Notes under the pieces: generated by a model
The model's database searches: none
Seen by the model: only the letters and a program-made list of their open reading frames with translations
What the model was told of the DNA's origin: nothing
Source: Poriferisodalis sp964484385
GTDB lineage: Bacteria > Actinomycetota > Acidimicrobiia > Acidimicrobiales > Poriferisodalaceae
DNA: 64,000 nucleotides
Direction of reading: 5' to 3'
NCBI GenBank assembly: GCA_964484385.1
Contig: CAZAFV010000001.1
Span: forward strand, 62,001-126,000
Shown: positions 16,554-25,744 of the stretch, one piece after another
How the letters are laid out: every line of letters begins with the position of its first letter
Position numbering within the stretch: the first letter of the stretch is position 1
Made by a program: the position numbers and the translations under genes

Positions 16554-17444
16554 CTACTCGGGCGCTCCGGCCATGTGCTGGCGCATCTCGGGCGAAGGCG
16601 GGCCAGCCGTGCCCCAGCGGTCGGACAGCTCGGGCGTGCGGGGCCAGGTACGCGGCACCCACGTCGCCTCGTCGACTTGCTGGACTTCGGCGGTGATCTC
16701 GGGAACGGTGCCGGCGGGGTCGACGAAGTAGCCGAAAGCGTTGTTGCCCGGCCCGTGGCGTCCGGGACCCCAGCCCACGGTGTGTCCAGCGCGGTTGAGA
16801 CGTCCCAGCGATGCCATGTAGGCGTCCAGCGATGGGACTTCGTACGCGACGTGGTTGAGCGAGGCCCACTCGGCCCGGTTGAACGCGATGGAGTGATGAT
16901 CGGCGTTGCAGCGCAGGAACACCATCTGGCGCTCGCTCCAGTCGCTCACCCGGAAACCCAGCACGTCGCACCACCAGGTGCACAGCGCTTCGATGTCTGC
17001 GGTATTGAGCACGACATGCGCGAGCTTGACAGGCGCGGCACCGGTGTCGAGCGGTTTGACCGCCTCCGTGCGGGCAGCCAGCTCGACAACACGCCCTTCT
17101 GGGTCCGCGATCCGGAATCCATAGCCGCCGCCGGTACGATCCAACTCGGCGGGCTCGCTCAGCAGTGCCACGTTGCGTTCTGCCAGCCCGGCTGCTGCAG
17201 CGTCGACGGCCCGGTCGTCGGCGAGTCCGAGGCCGATGTGGTCGATGCCATTGCGATCTGTTCGCTGCAGTTCGAGCACGTGATGCTCGGGGCCTGCTGC
17301 CCGCAGCACGGCGGTGCCATCATCGGAATCAGCGAGCCGCTGCAGGCCCCAAGGCCCTGAGTAGTAGTCGACGCTCTCGTCGAACGCCGCGCAGCGCAGC
17401 GAGATGTGACGCAGGTGAGTGACCGCCCACGACGCTGAACTCAT
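16554..17444 (-). CDS. VOC family protein with two glyoxalase-like domains (extradiol dioxygenase-like)
   Basis: A 296-residue protein with two vicinal-oxygen-chelate modules, at about residues 8-125 and 140-270. The C-terminal module shows LAHVVLNTADIEALCTWWCD, ASLNHVAYEVPS and ITAEVQ, giving candidate metal ligands His, His and Glu, as in type I extradiol ring-cleavage dioxygenases. HHSIAFN also matches that family. It is the last gene of the long minus-strand run and overlaps the molybdenum-enzyme subunit gene by 4 nt, so it is translated with it. Ring cleavage of a hydroxylated aromatic or heteroaromatic product is the favoured role; a glyoxalase-like lyase cannot be excluded. Confidence 0.82.
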   Translation of the reverse strand: MSSASWAVTHLRHISLRCAAFDESVDYYSGPWGLQRLADSDDGTAVLRAAGPEHHVLELQRTDRNGIDHIGLGLADDRAVDAAAAGLAERNVALLSEPAELDRTGGGYGFRIADPEGRVVELAARTEAVKPLDTGAAPVKLAHVVLNTADIEALCTWWCDVLGFRVSDWSERQMVFLRCNADHHSIAFNRAEWASLNHVAYEVPSLDAYMASLGRLNRAGHTVGWGPGRHGPGNNAFGYFVDPAGTVPEITAEVQQVDEATWVPRTWPRTPELSDRWGTAGPPSPEMRQHMAGAPE

Positions 17445-19831
17445 CGCTCAGTCCTCGTGTCGTCCAGCGCGGCGAGCACGGTTTCCGGTGTCAGGGGCAT
17501 GGAGGTGACACGGACGCCCGTGGCATCGGCGACAGCGTTCGCGATGGCCGATGCGATCGGCAGCATCGCTCCCTCGCCGAGGCCTTTCGAGCCGAACGGT
17601 CCCGGGCCGTGGCCCTGCTCCTGGGTGATCGACACGAACTCCGCTGGAAGGTCGCTGGCCCGTGGCACCCGGTAGTCGACGAGCCTGCCGTTGGTCAGCT
17701 CGGGGCCGTCGAAGCGCATGGTCTCGAACAGGGCACCGCCGAGCCCCATGATCGCCGCGCCCTCGTCCTGACCGCGGCAGGCGCCCGCGTGCAGCACCGT
17801 GCCTGCATCGCCCGAGACAACCAACCGCTGCACCGTGACGGCACCGGTTTCGGCGTCTACCGACACTTCCGCTGCGCCCCAGCCGTACTCCCACGACACG
17901 CACGGCGATTCCAGCGGAGCCCGGCTCTCGGTGGGTGCCTTGAAGAATCCCTCGCCGGTGAATTCGTAACCGGTGCCGCCGTAGACGCCCATCACCATCG
18001 GCGCCAGCGGTCGGGGCGCAGGCCCATTCCTGTCGTCGCTTCGGTCCTCGCTTTCGCTGCCGGTCTCTGGAGTCACGTGGATGAATCCGTCCACGAAGTC
18101 GAGACGCTCCATCGGCACGCCGAGCTCCGTCTTCGCAAAGAGCAGAACCCGCAGGCGGGCGGCTTCGGCAGCCTTCTGCACCGCCTGGCCCATCACCGAG
18201 ATCGCCGACGATGCGTTGGTGCCCTGGTCGAACGGGGTGTGGTCGGTGTCGATGTCGGACCAATGCACGCGAGACCGGGGCAGTCGGAGAGTGCGAGCGG
18301 CCACCTCTCGCAGGGCGGTCTGTGCGCCTTGGCCCATCTCGACGGTGCCGCACTGCACCCAGGCGTCGCCCGAGGTGGCCACCTTCACCCGGGCCTGTGC
18401 CGGCTTGTTCACCCCGCCCGAGTCCTTGAAGCCCACTGCGACACCGCGACCTCGCCCCGCCGGACGGGGGCTGTCCATCCCGATACGAGACGCCACCAGG
18501 TCGAGGCCCTCCACGAGATCGGAGTCCATGGCTGACTCGCCCGGCACGTAGGGCTCGCCCAGACCGATCAGGTTGCGGCGGCGCAGCTCCACCGGATCCA
18601 TGCCGAGCCGCTCAGCGATCACGTCGATCTGGCTCTCGCAGGCGAAGTTGGCCTGGGTGCCTCCGAAGCCCCGGAACGGGCCGGCCGGAGTGGTGTTGGT
18701 GAGCACTGCATCGGTGACCGAGCGGATGTGCTGCCAGCGGTACGGCCCTGCGACCCGGTAGCCGGCTTTCTCGGCCACCAATGGGCTGGCGTCGGCGTAC
18801 GCGCCGGCATCGAGCAGCACCTCGGCATCGCGGGCCACCAGCGTGCCGTCGGCCATGACGCCGGTGCGAAGCGTGAGGCGGGCGTTGTGCTGGCGCATCG
18901 TCCAGAAGCCCTCGTCGAGCGTCAGGCAGTAGCGGACCGGCGCGCCGGCCTTGAGCGCCAGCAGGGCCGCAATGGGCTCGGTCTTGCAGCCGTTCTTGGC
19001 CCCGAAACCGCCGCCGAGATAGCCGACGTGCATGCGTACCCGTTGCTCGCCGATGCCCAGCAGGCGAGCCATCTCCTTGCGAACCGGGAACGGGTTCTGG
19101 CAGCTCGACCACAGCTCCAGCCGGCTGTCGTCGCTGGTCACCTGCGCCGACCACCTGGCCACGGCCACGAAGGGTTCGAGGTGGAGATGCTGCTGGCGGC
19201 CGTCGAAAGCGAAGACGTCGGTGAAGACGTGGTCGCAGCCGTCGAAAGCCGCTGGGTCGCCGGTCTCGTAGCCGAAGCGGTAGCAGACATTGGGACGCGG
19301 CCGGGCGCCTCCGCTTGCACCCTGTCCGTAGGCGGGCGTCATCCCCAGCGGCGCTTCGGGGAAGATCTCCGGCGCCCCATCTGCGAGCGCTTCGTCGAAG
19401 TTGGTGACTGCCGGCAGCGGCTCGTAGGTGACCTGCACCAGCGAGAGCGCCCGGGCTGCATCGAGCTCGGTCTCGGCGGCGATAGCGACCACCGGGTCGC
19501 CGATGCAGCGCACGCGGTCGAGCGCCAGGATCGGCTGATCCTTGATGAAGTAGCCGTAGCTGTGAGAGGCGACCAGCGGCGCATCCGATGGGCGGTGCTG
19601 GAAGTCAGCGGCGGCCCACCGGTCACGGTGCTCGCCGTCGAGCAGGTCACGGCGGGTGAGCACGGCCCGCACGCCCGGAGCCCGTTCGGCGGCTGTGGTG
19701 TCGATGCGGGAGACGAGCGCATGGGCATGGGGCGAGCGGAGCACCTTGGCGTGCAGCATCCCTGCGAGCGCGACGTCGACGGCGTACGGCGCGGTGCCGG
19801 AGACCTTCAGCGACGCGTCCGACCGGGTCAT
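17441..19831 (-). CDS. xanthine dehydrogenase-family molybdopterin-binding subunit
   Basis: A 796-residue large subunit of a molybdenum hydroxylase. The N-terminal a/b hammerhead domain (SGTAPYAVDVALAGMLHAKV) is followed by molybdopterin-binding segments: GGGFGAKNGCKTEP, AGPFRGFGGTQANFACES, QCGTVEMGQGAQTALREVAA and KGLGEGAMLPIASAIANAV. The last holds the catalytic base glutamate in GEGA. The CO-dehydrogenase AYRCSFR loop is absent, so oxidation of CO is not expected. It overlaps the FAD/2Fe-2S subunit gene upstream and the VOC gene downstream by 4 nt each, giving a coupled trio. These enzymes hydroxylate N-heteroaromatic rings or aldehydes with water; the substrate is unknown. Confidence 0.9.
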   Translation of the reverse strand: MTRSDASLKVSGTAPYAVDVALAGMLHAKVLRSPHAHALVSRIDTTAAERAPGVRAVLTRRDLLDGEHRDRWAAADFQHRPSDAPLVASHSYGYFIKDQPILALDRVRCIGDPVVAIAAETELDAARALSLVQVTYEPLPAVTNFDEALADGAPEIFPEAPLGMTPAYGQGASGGARPRPNVCYRFGYETGDPAAFDGCDHVFTDVFAFDGRQQHLHLEPFVAVARWSAQVTSDDSRLELWSSCQNPFPVRKEMARLLGIGEQRVRMHVGYLGGGFGAKNGCKTEPIAALLALKAGAPVRYCLTLDEGFWTMRQHNARLTLRTGVMADGTLVARDAEVLLDAGAYADASPLVAEKAGYRVAGPYRWQHIRSVTDAVLTNTTPAGPFRGFGGTQANFACESQIDVIAERLGMDPVELRRRNLIGLGEPYVPGESAMDSDLVEGLDLVASRIGMDSPRPAGRGRGVAVGFKDSGGVNKPAQARVKVATSGDAWVQCGTVEMGQGAQTALREVAARTLRLPRSRVHWSDIDTDHTPFDQGTNASSAISVMGQAVQKAAEAARLRVLLFAKTELGVPMERLDFVDGFIHVTPETGSESEDRSDDRNGPAPRPLAPMVMGVYGGTGYEFTGEGFFKAPTESRAPLESPCVSWEYGWGAAEVSVDAETGAVTVQRLVVSGDAGTVLHAGACRGQDEGAAIMGLGGALFETMRFDGPELTNGRLVDYRVPRASDLPAEFVSITQEQGHGPGPFGSKGLGEGAMLPIASAIANAVADATGVRVTSMPLTPETVLAALDDTRTER

Positions 19832-21345
19832 GTCGCCGGTTCCCGGTGTGCGTCGGCCCGGTCACGCAGTGAAGCCCCCGCTGCCTCGACGGCTTCGATC
19901 ACCATCAGGTAGCCAGTGCAGCGGCACACATTCGAGTCGAGCCAGTCCACGATCGTGCTGCGGTCGGGATCCTGATGGTGCGCCAGCAGGGAGCTGGCCG
20001 TGAGGATCAGGCCAGGTGTGCAGTAGCCGCACTGGAATGCGCTGGTGTCAGCGAACGTCTGCTGCACCACTCGTATGACGGCGGGAAGGCCCCCCGCCGG
20101 CTCGACGCTCGGGGATTCGTTGGCCGCTTCGATCGTGTGGACGTCGCGCCCGGCGGCCTGCCAGGCGAATGTCGAACACGAGGCCGTGGGCAGACTGTCG
20201 ACCAGCACCGTGCAGGCGCCGCAGACTGCCTGATCGCATCCGACGCGGGTTGCACTGAGGCCAGCCCGGGAGCGGATCGTGTCAACCAGCATCTCCGAGA
20301 CCGGCGCAGCAGCCTCGAAGGGGCTGCCGTTCAGCTGCATCTCAAGTTCTACTGAGCCGGCGTTGCCAGCCGTATGACCGCCGCCTCGTCGTGTTGTCGC
20401 TTGGCCGGGTTGCGCTGTCGGCGCTGCGCTCTCACGCCGGGGATCTTCGCTGGGCGACAGTTGTCCGGCGTCATGGCCGGGGCTCGCCGACCCGCCTGCG
20501 GCGTGCACTTGCACGCAGCGCTCGATGAGCACCTCGATCACGCGGCGCCGGTATCCGGATGAGGCATTGGCGTCATCCAGCGGCTCGCCGAGCAAGTCCA
20601 ATGCTGCACGCACGGCATCGAGATCGACAGTTCCATCGGTGCCGTGGGCACCGTCGGCTCTCTCAGCGCTGTTGGCATCGAACTCGAGTTCGATGATCTC
20701 GACATTGCGATACGCGCAGCCGATGGCTGCATACCGGTCGCCAACGGCCACTGAAGCGATGGGCTTGAGCGATCGGTCGTACACGACACGGCCTTCAAGC
20801 GGCACCTCGCAGCCCATCAGCAGCCGGCCAGCGGCCCGATCGGCCGCCGAGCAGCGCTGCTCGGTGCCGCTGCGGTCGAGGAAGATCAGCTCAGCGCCTG
20901 CCGCTGCAAGGATCGGTGCCGCGTCGTAGCCGGCGTCAAGCGACATGAGGTTGCCGCCGACGGTGCCGGCGGTGCGGATGCGTATGTTGCCGATCGTTCG
21001 CCACGCGGCAGCCAGATCAGGCCGATGGGCACGCACCAGAGCGTTGGATTCGATGCCGGCGTGCGTGACCGCCGCCCCGATGAACAGCGCGCCGTCACGC
21101 AGCGAGATCTCGGTGAGCGTCTCGAGGCCACCTAGCGGCACCATGGACTCCGTCGATTCGCCGTTCCGCAGGCGTTGAGCAACGTCGATGCCGCCCGCGT
21201 GAGCCCACGCCCCGTTTGCTACGCCGGCCGCTGCGTCGGCCAGCGACGCCGGCCAGGTCAGCGTGAACGGTTCGATACCCAGGTGGCTGCGCGAGATCAG
21301 CCCGCTCGATGACGAATCCTGTGCGGCTTCTGGCTCGACGGTCAT
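19828..21345 (-). CDS. fused FAD-binding and [2Fe-2S] subunit of a molybdenum hydroxylase
   Basis: A 505-residue protein that combines the medium and small subunits. Residues about 20-265 are a CoxM-like FAD domain (WAHAGGIDVAQRLRNG, then IGNIRIRTAGTVGGNLMSLD). A low-complexity linker rich in Ser, Pro, Gly and Ala follows, and about 330-490 is a CoxS-like domain with both clusters: VGCDQAVCGACTVLVD for the plant-type one and QCGYCTPG plus NVCRCTGY for the second. The order FAD then iron-sulfur is the reverse of XdhA. The ATG at 21345 is preferred; a TTG at 21408 is an alternative. The downstream Mo-subunit gene overlaps by 4 nt, so the two form one enzyme passing electrons Mo to FeS to FAD. 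Confidence 0.88.
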   Translation of the reverse strand: MTVEPEAAQDSSSSGLISRSHLGIEPFTLTWPASLADAAAGVANGAWAHAGGIDVAQRLRNGESTESMVPLGGLETLTEISLRDGALFIGAAVTHAGIESNALVRAHRPDLAAAWRTIGNIRIRTAGTVGGNLMSLDAGYDAAPILAAAGAELIFLDRSGTEQRCSAADRAAGRLLMGCEVPLEGRVVYDRSLKPIASVAVGDRYAAIGCAYRNVEIIELEFDANSAERADGAHGTDGTVDLDAVRAALDLLGEPLDDANASSGYRRRVIEVLIERCVQVHAAGGSASPGHDAGQLSPSEDPRRESAAPTAQPGQATTRRGGGHTAGNAGSVELEMQLNGSPFEAAAPVSEMLVDTIRSRAGLSATRVGCDQAVCGACTVLVDSLPTASCSTFAWQAAGRDVHTIEAANESPSVEPAGGLPAVIRVVQQTFADTSAFQCGYCTPGLILTASSLLAHHQDPDRSTIVDWLDSNVCRCTGYLMVIEAVEAAGASLRDRADAHREPAT

Positions 21346-21382
21346 CGCAGCCTGCCTCGATGTCGGCTGGTTGCAGGAGTCG

Positions 21383-23053
21383 TCATCGCTCCGCCGCGGG
21401 CATCTCAACTGGAGGCACGAACGGCACCAGCATCGGTCCGAGTGCCTCGCAGTCCACCCGGATCAACTGCGGGCTTCCCGCATTCATGGCTGCTTCGAAC
21501 GCACGGGCGAAGTCGTCGGGCGTCAACGCATCGGAATAACCCATGTCGAATGCCGTTGCTACCGAAGCCAGATCGGGAGCCAACAGATCGACGCCTGAGC
21601 GCCGGCCGAGGTGTCGGTCCTGCGTGTTGCGCAGCACGCCGTAGCCGCGGTCGTCGAAGACCACGACTGTGACCGGCAGGTTCTCCTGGGCGAGGGTGGC
21701 CAGCTCGCCGAGCTGCGGCGCAAGACCGCCGTCGCCGACCATCACCATGGTCGGCTCAGTGGGACGGGCGACTGCGGCGCCGATCGACATGCCCACAGCC
21801 TGACCGATACCGCCGCCGCGGGGCACCACGTTGGTGGCGGGGTCGATGATCGGCAGCAGGCGGTTGCCCCACGAGCTGTTCGGGATGGTGATGTCGCGGA
21901 CACGGGGTGCCCCATCGCTGAGCACGCTCGTCATGATGTCGCAGATCCCCGCATACGGCCCGATGTCGCGGCGCAGCTGCTCTCTGCATTGCTCTCGAGT
22001 AGCGGTGATTGCAGCGCTCCACGATGGTGTCGTCCTCGGCCGGCTGTTGGCGAGTCGTTGGCCGAGCGCATCGAGCACGACGCCGGCGTCGCCCACGATC
22101 CCGACATCGGCCGGGTACGCCCGCCCGACCGCAGAGGAGTCGACATCGATCTGGATGTGCACCGGCGGCATGGCGAGCCGGTAGCTGCGGGTCTCGTTGG
22201 AGCGGAAGTGCGTACCGACCGAGATCAGCAAGTCGGCCTCGGCCAGCAACTCGGCACCCGCCGCCGAAGCCGCGAAGTTGCCGATAACCCGGTCGTCGGT
22301 CTCGGGCAGCACGCCCCGACCGGCGTTGGAGGTGAACAGGCCGGCGCCGGTCTGTCGCAGCAGATCGTCGATCTGTTCCCCGCAGCCGACCGCACCGCCG
22401 CCCGCCCACACCAGCGGCCGTTCCGCAGTTGCGATGAGTTCGACGGCCCGATCCAGCGCGGCATCGTCAGATTCGGGCATGTCGACCGAACCTGACGAGT
22501 ACGCCGCGGTGCTTCCCGTATGTGGCTCGAACGGGGTCGTTTCGCCGTACTGCAGGTCGATCGGCCACTCCAGGCTGACCGGTCCATGCGGGTGACAGCC
22601 CAAACGACCGGCAGCCGCAGCGAAATTAGACTGCGCATCTGCTCCGATGGTTGCCGCGGACACCGAGCAGGCCTGCAGCAGCCCGAGCTGGTCCCGGGTC
22701 TCATGGATCACACCACGGCCGCGCCCCAGGTATTCGCTGGGAATCTGGCCTGTGACATGCATCACCGGCGTGCCCGCGGTCAGGGCCTCGACAAGTGCAC
22801 CGGCTGCATTTGCTGCACCGGTGCCGGTGGAGGTGACCGCGCAGCCAGGTGTGCCCCTCACACGGGCGTACCCGTCGGCGGCGTTGACGGCTGCCGCTTC
22901 GCCGCGGGTGGGTACCCATCGCAGCTGATGCGTCAGGGCATCGACCAGCGGCAGGTTGTGCACGCTCACCACGCCGAACGCAGCCTCGACGCCGAGTGTC
23001 CTCAGCACCTCGACGAGCAAGTCGCCGCCGTTGCGGGCCTTCCCAGTGCTCAT
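21383..23053 (-). CDS. thiamine-diphosphate-dependent enzyme (acetolactate synthase/benzoylformate decarboxylase-like)
   Basis: A 556-residue TPP enzyme with the N-terminal pyrimidine-binding domain (TRGEAAAVNAADGYARVRG, containing the activating glutamate), a central domain, and the C-terminal diphosphate-binding motif starting GDGGLAPQLGELATL and ending at FDDRGYG. The usual Asn of GDGx(~26)NN is replaced by Asp-Asp. The ATG lies within the last codon region of the SDR gene (4-nt overlap). In this operon a 2-keto acid decarboxylase, aldehyde-generating lyase or carboligase would fit: the molybdenum hydroxylase downstream could oxidise the resulting aldehyde. The exact reaction is unknown. 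Confidence 0.85.
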   Translation of the reverse strand: MSTGKARNGGDLLVEVLRTLGVEAAFGVVSVHNLPLVDALTHQLRWVPTRGEAAAVNAADGYARVRGTPGCAVTSTGTGAANAAGALVEALTAGTPVMHVTGQIPSEYLGRGRGVIHETRDQLGLLQACSVSAATIGADAQSNFAAAAGRLGCHPHGPVSLEWPIDLQYGETTPFEPHTGSTAAYSSGSVDMPESDDAALDRAVELIATAERPLVWAGGGAVGCGEQIDDLLRQTGAGLFTSNAGRGVLPETDDRVIGNFAASAAGAELLAEADLLISVGTHFRSNETRSYRLAMPPVHIQIDVDSSAVGRAYPADVGIVGDAGVVLDALGQRLANSRPRTTPSWSAAITATREQCREQLRRDIGPYAGICDIMTSVLSDGAPRVRDITIPNSSWGNRLLPIIDPATNVVPRGGGIGQAVGMSIGAAVARPTEPTMVMVGDGGLAPQLGELATLAQENLPVTVVVFDDRGYGVLRNTQDRHLGRRSGVDLLAPDLASVATAFDMGYSDALTPDDFARAFEAAMNAGSPQLIRVDCEALGPMLVPFVPPVEMPAAER

Positions 23054-23799
23054 GGCATCACGAAGCCGCCATCAACGACGATGGTCTGACCGGTGATATA
23101 GCCGGCGTCGTCCGAGAGCAGGAACGTGACTGCGCCAGTCACGTCCTCCGGCTGCTGGGGCCGGCTAATGGCCCGGTTGGCGGCGTACAGAGCATGGCGC
23201 TCCGCGGGGATCTTCTCGGCCGACGGCCCCTCTGTCAGCCCTGGTGCCACAGCGTTCACGGTGATGCCGTGGTCTCCCAGTTCGCGTGCCATGGCCCGTG
23301 TCAGGGCGATAAGCGCTCCCTTCGAGGCGATGTAGTGCGCCAGCCGGGGCGAGCCGTACAGCGCCGCATCCGAGGCGATGTTGACGATCCGGCCTTCGCC
23401 GGCGCCGATCAACTGCGGGGCGAGGGCCCGACTCACCAGCCACGGCCCCCGAGCGTTGGTCGTCTGAATCCGGTCCCACTCGTCAGGCGTGATGTCCCAG
23501 AAGGTCTTGCCGCCCACGGCGTCGGCCAGGCCGGCGTTGTTGACGACGCCCCAGAGGCCGCCGCTGCCCGAGACATGAGCTGCGAGATCGGCGACCGACG
23601 ACTCGTCGCTCACATCGGTCGGGACGAACTCGGCAGCACCGCCGGCAGACCTGATGTCGCTCGTGACCCGCTCGCCGCGTTCGGGCACCAGCTCGGCCAC
23701 CACGACCGATCCGCCATCGGCGGCAATCGCATGCGCCATGGCCTCGCCAAGCCCGCGCCCAGCGCCGGTGATGACGACGCGGCGACCGTGCAGGCTCAT
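23050..23799 (-). CDS. SDR family oxidoreductase (FabG-like)
   Basis: A 249-residue short-chain dehydrogenase. ITGAGRGLGEAMAHAIAADG is the nucleotide-binding motif; VVNNAGLADAVGG, IASDAALYGSPRLAHYIASK and FLLSDDAGYITGQTIVVDGG complete the classical SDR pattern, with catalytic Ser, Tyr and Lys. It overlaps the TPP-enzyme gene by 4 nt and follows the cupin gene by 24 bp, so it is within the operon. It would interconvert an alcohol and a carbonyl in the pathway. Confidence 0.9.
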   Translation of the reverse strand: MSLHGRRVVITGAGRGLGEAMAHAIAADGGSVVVAELVPERGERVTSDIRSAGGAAEFVPTDVSDESSVADLAAHVSGSGGLWGVVNNAGLADAVGGKTFWDITPDEWDRIQTTNARGPWLVSRALAPQLIGAGEGRIVNIASDAALYGSPRLAHYIASKGALIALTRAMARELGDHGITVNAVAPGLTEGPSAEKIPAERHALYAANRAISRPQQPEDVTGAVTFLLSDDAGYITGQTIVVDGGFVMP

Positions 23800-23823
23800 G
23801 CTGGAGCCGGTCGCGCTGACGAT

Positions 23824-24333
23824 TCAGTCCCGCGTGATCCCCGCCATGGGGGAATGCGGGGGATAGGTCGGCAGCTGGGGCTTCGACGCACCCAGCATCA
23901 CGACGAACAACGCGTCTGTTTCGCCCACATTGCGCAGCGATCGAGCAGTGCCGGCCGGGATCTTGATGAGATCGCGATAGCCGAGCAGCCGGCTGGCGGA
24001 GTCATCGCCGTCGTGGATTGTTACCTCGAGCTCGCCTTCGAGCACGAAGAACGCTTCCTCCACGTCGTGATGGGTGTGCTCGGGGCCTTCGGCGCCCGGA
24101 GGCAGCAGCATGTTGGAGAACGTGAAGTGCTCGGCAGCCAGCGCCCGTTCGTCGCCGTCGTGGTTGCCGGTGCCGCCCGAGCCGATGTAGCGGATCTGCG
24201 CGCGCCGGTACTGCGGGCCTGCTTTCGTCTGAAACGCCAAAGTGTCCCAGTCCTCGCGCCGGCTGTCGCGCATGGCGCACATGTCGTCGATCCGAGCCTC
24301 CAGCTCGGCAGCTTCGGCGGCGGTCTGGGTCAT
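23824..24333 (-). CDS. cupin domain-containing protein
   Basis: A 169-residue single-cupin protein. GPEHTHHDVEEAFFVLEGEL is cupin motif 1 with the HxH(x)nE metal ligands, and the glycine- and histidine-containing second motif follows with LIKIPAGTARSLRNVGETD; the final histidine of motif 2 reads as arginine (TARSLRN). It has an AGGA ribosome-binding site. Its position between the Rieske oxygenase and SDR genes suggests a metal-dependent isomerase or dioxygenase step, or substrate sensing. The role is not assignable from sequence alone. Confidence 0.82.
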   Translation of the reverse strand: MTQTAAEAAELEARIDDMCAMRDSRREDWDTLAFQTKAGPQYRRAQIRYIGSGGTGNHDGDERALAAEHFTFSNMLLPPGAEGPEHTHHDVEEAFFVLEGELEVTIHDGDDSASRLLGYRDLIKIPAGTARSLRNVGETDALFVVMLGASKPQLPTYPPHSPMAGITRD

Positions 24334-24383
24334 CGTTGGTGTCCTGTGGTGGTCGGCGGTCGCAGGTTACACAGGGTCGGGTT

Positions 24384-25583
24384 TCAGTCAGCGAGGGCAA
24401 TGGGTTCGGGGGGCTGTGGTTCTTCGAGGCCGAAGCGCTGCCGTTGCTCGGTGAAGGCCGGCTCGAGCGCCCGGCGCAGGTGCACCACCGGCCGGTCGGC
24501 CTGTGCGAGATGCTCGTCTCGGCGGGCCTCCTCGACGGTGCGCAGGCCCTCCAGCATCTCCTTGTCTTGGTTGAGCACGTGCAGGTGGGTGCCACGTAGG
24601 CGGAGCCGGTACAGCGTCCGCCAGATGCGGCGCTCGCGGCCCGACACCGCACGGAACCGGGGGAAGTGCACGAGCGTCGCTGCGTTGTCACGCGGCGTCA
24701 GGAATCCCAGGATCCGCAGCGGCGGGCCCGGCCCGGCGCTAGGCGGCAGCGGGATGTCCAGACGAACAAATGAGAGCGCGCCGGTGTGGATGTCGATCCA
24801 GTCGAAGTTGGTGCCTGCCTGATCTCGCCGGCGGACCTCGAAGCCGTCGTCGTGATCGTCGACCACCACCCGGTCGTTGGTGATCCCCTCATTGAGGGTG
24901 ATCGAGCGGGCATGCAGGAACGGCGCATGCATCAGATCCACGAGATTTTCCAGCCCGAGCATCCAGTTGGCGCCCCATTCCACGGTCTCAGGAAACGTCG
25001 AGTAGCGCTCGTCGGTGAATTCAGCCGGGAGCCTGAGCGGTGCAGGCTCGTTCTCGCCGATCCACGCCCACAGATAGCCGGCCTGCTCACGGACGGGATA
25101 GCTCACGCTGACGCGGGTGCGCTCCGCCAGCGAGCAGGCGCCACCCTGGGACGGCACCGATATGCACTGGCCATCGCCGTCGAACCGCCAGTGGTGATAC
25201 GCGCACTGCAACTGGCCGCCGACAACATCGCCGACCGACAGCCGGGCGCCCCGGTGCGGACACAGGTCGGCCATGAGTCGTACCGCGCCGTCACCGTCGC
25301 GCCACGCCACCAGGTCCTCGCCGAGTAGGCGTGTCGGCACCGGCTGGCTGCCGACCAGATCGGCCACACCCAGCAAGTACCAGCGATCCCGCAGTCCGAG
25401 ACGGGGGTCGCCCTTGGGCAGTTCGGGCGCCGGAGGCCAGATCGGCGGCCGCCGGGCCGCACGCCGGGCACCGATGCCTGAATACTGGGAGATGCGACGC
25501 CGACCGAGCTCAACCAGCGCCTCGGCCTCAGCTCGAACGGCACGAAGTGCTGGCGACGTTGCTGCTCGCGGTGCCGACACCAT
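24384..25583 (-). CDS. Rieske 2Fe-2S oxygenase (PaO/KshA-like type)
   Basis: A 399-residue Rieske oxygenase without a beta-subunit partner. The Rieske centre is Cys108-x-His110 and Cys127-x2-His130 (LCPHRGARLS and QCAYHHW). The mononuclear iron site is in LENLVDLMHAPFLHA, with Asp216, His219 and His224. The ATG at 25583 was chosen because the longer open frame would run through a conserved hairpin repeat at 25629-25729 and adds no recognisable domain. A TACAGT hexamer lies 8 nt before it. It probably performs a hydroxylation or demethylation at the head of this pathway; ferredoxin and reductase genes are not nearby. Confidence 0.85.
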   Translation of the reverse strand: MVSAPRAATSPALRAVRAEAEALVELGRRRISQYSGIGARRAARRPPIWPPAPELPKGDPRLGLRDRWYLLGVADLVGSQPVPTRLLGEDLVAWRDGDGAVRLMADLCPHRGARLSVGDVVGGQLQCAYHHWRFDGDGQCISVPSQGGACSLAERTRVSVSYPVREQAGYLWAWIGENEPAPLRLPAEFTDERYSTFPETVEWGANWMLGLENLVDLMHAPFLHARSITLNEGITNDRVVVDDHDDGFEVRRRDQAGTNFDWIDIHTGALSFVRLDIPLPPSAGPGPPLRILGFLTPRDNAATLVHFPRFRAVSGRERRIWRTLYRLRLRGTHLHVLNQDKEMLEGLRTVEEARRDEHLAQADRPVVHLRRALEPAFTEQRQRFGLEEPQPPEPIALAD

Positions 25584-25628
25584 GTCGCACAACTGTATTC
25601 GCGGTGACCGAGGACTCAAGCGGTGACA

Positions 25629-25729
25629 CGCAGATGTCATAGCGGAGGAGGCGGCAGGAAACTCTGCGACGTTGCGACCTGCTGGATCGCGGGAGCAGAG
25701 GGTTCTGCTGCCTCCGCAGCGGGCGCACA
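25629..25729 (-). repeat. structured dispersed element, copy 1 (about 100 bp)
   Basis: Shares with the copy at 61665-61766 a 17-nt identical end (25629-25645), a 34-nt core with one difference (25660-25693) and an 11-nt identical far end (25719-25729). The segments between are variable but pair with each other: gcggagg (25642-25648) with cctccgc (25711-25717). Its end is 45 nt upstream of the minus-strand Rieske gene start. It could be a 5'-leader RNA, a regulatory site or a REP-like mobile element. Confidence 0.75.
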
Positions 25730-25744
25730 AGCCCGCGCGGCCTC

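Noticed and set aside
17441..21345. Aerobic CO dehydrogenase (CoxLMS)
   Set aside because: The Mo subunit lacks the AYRCSFR active-site loop, and the medium and small subunits are fused in one chain.
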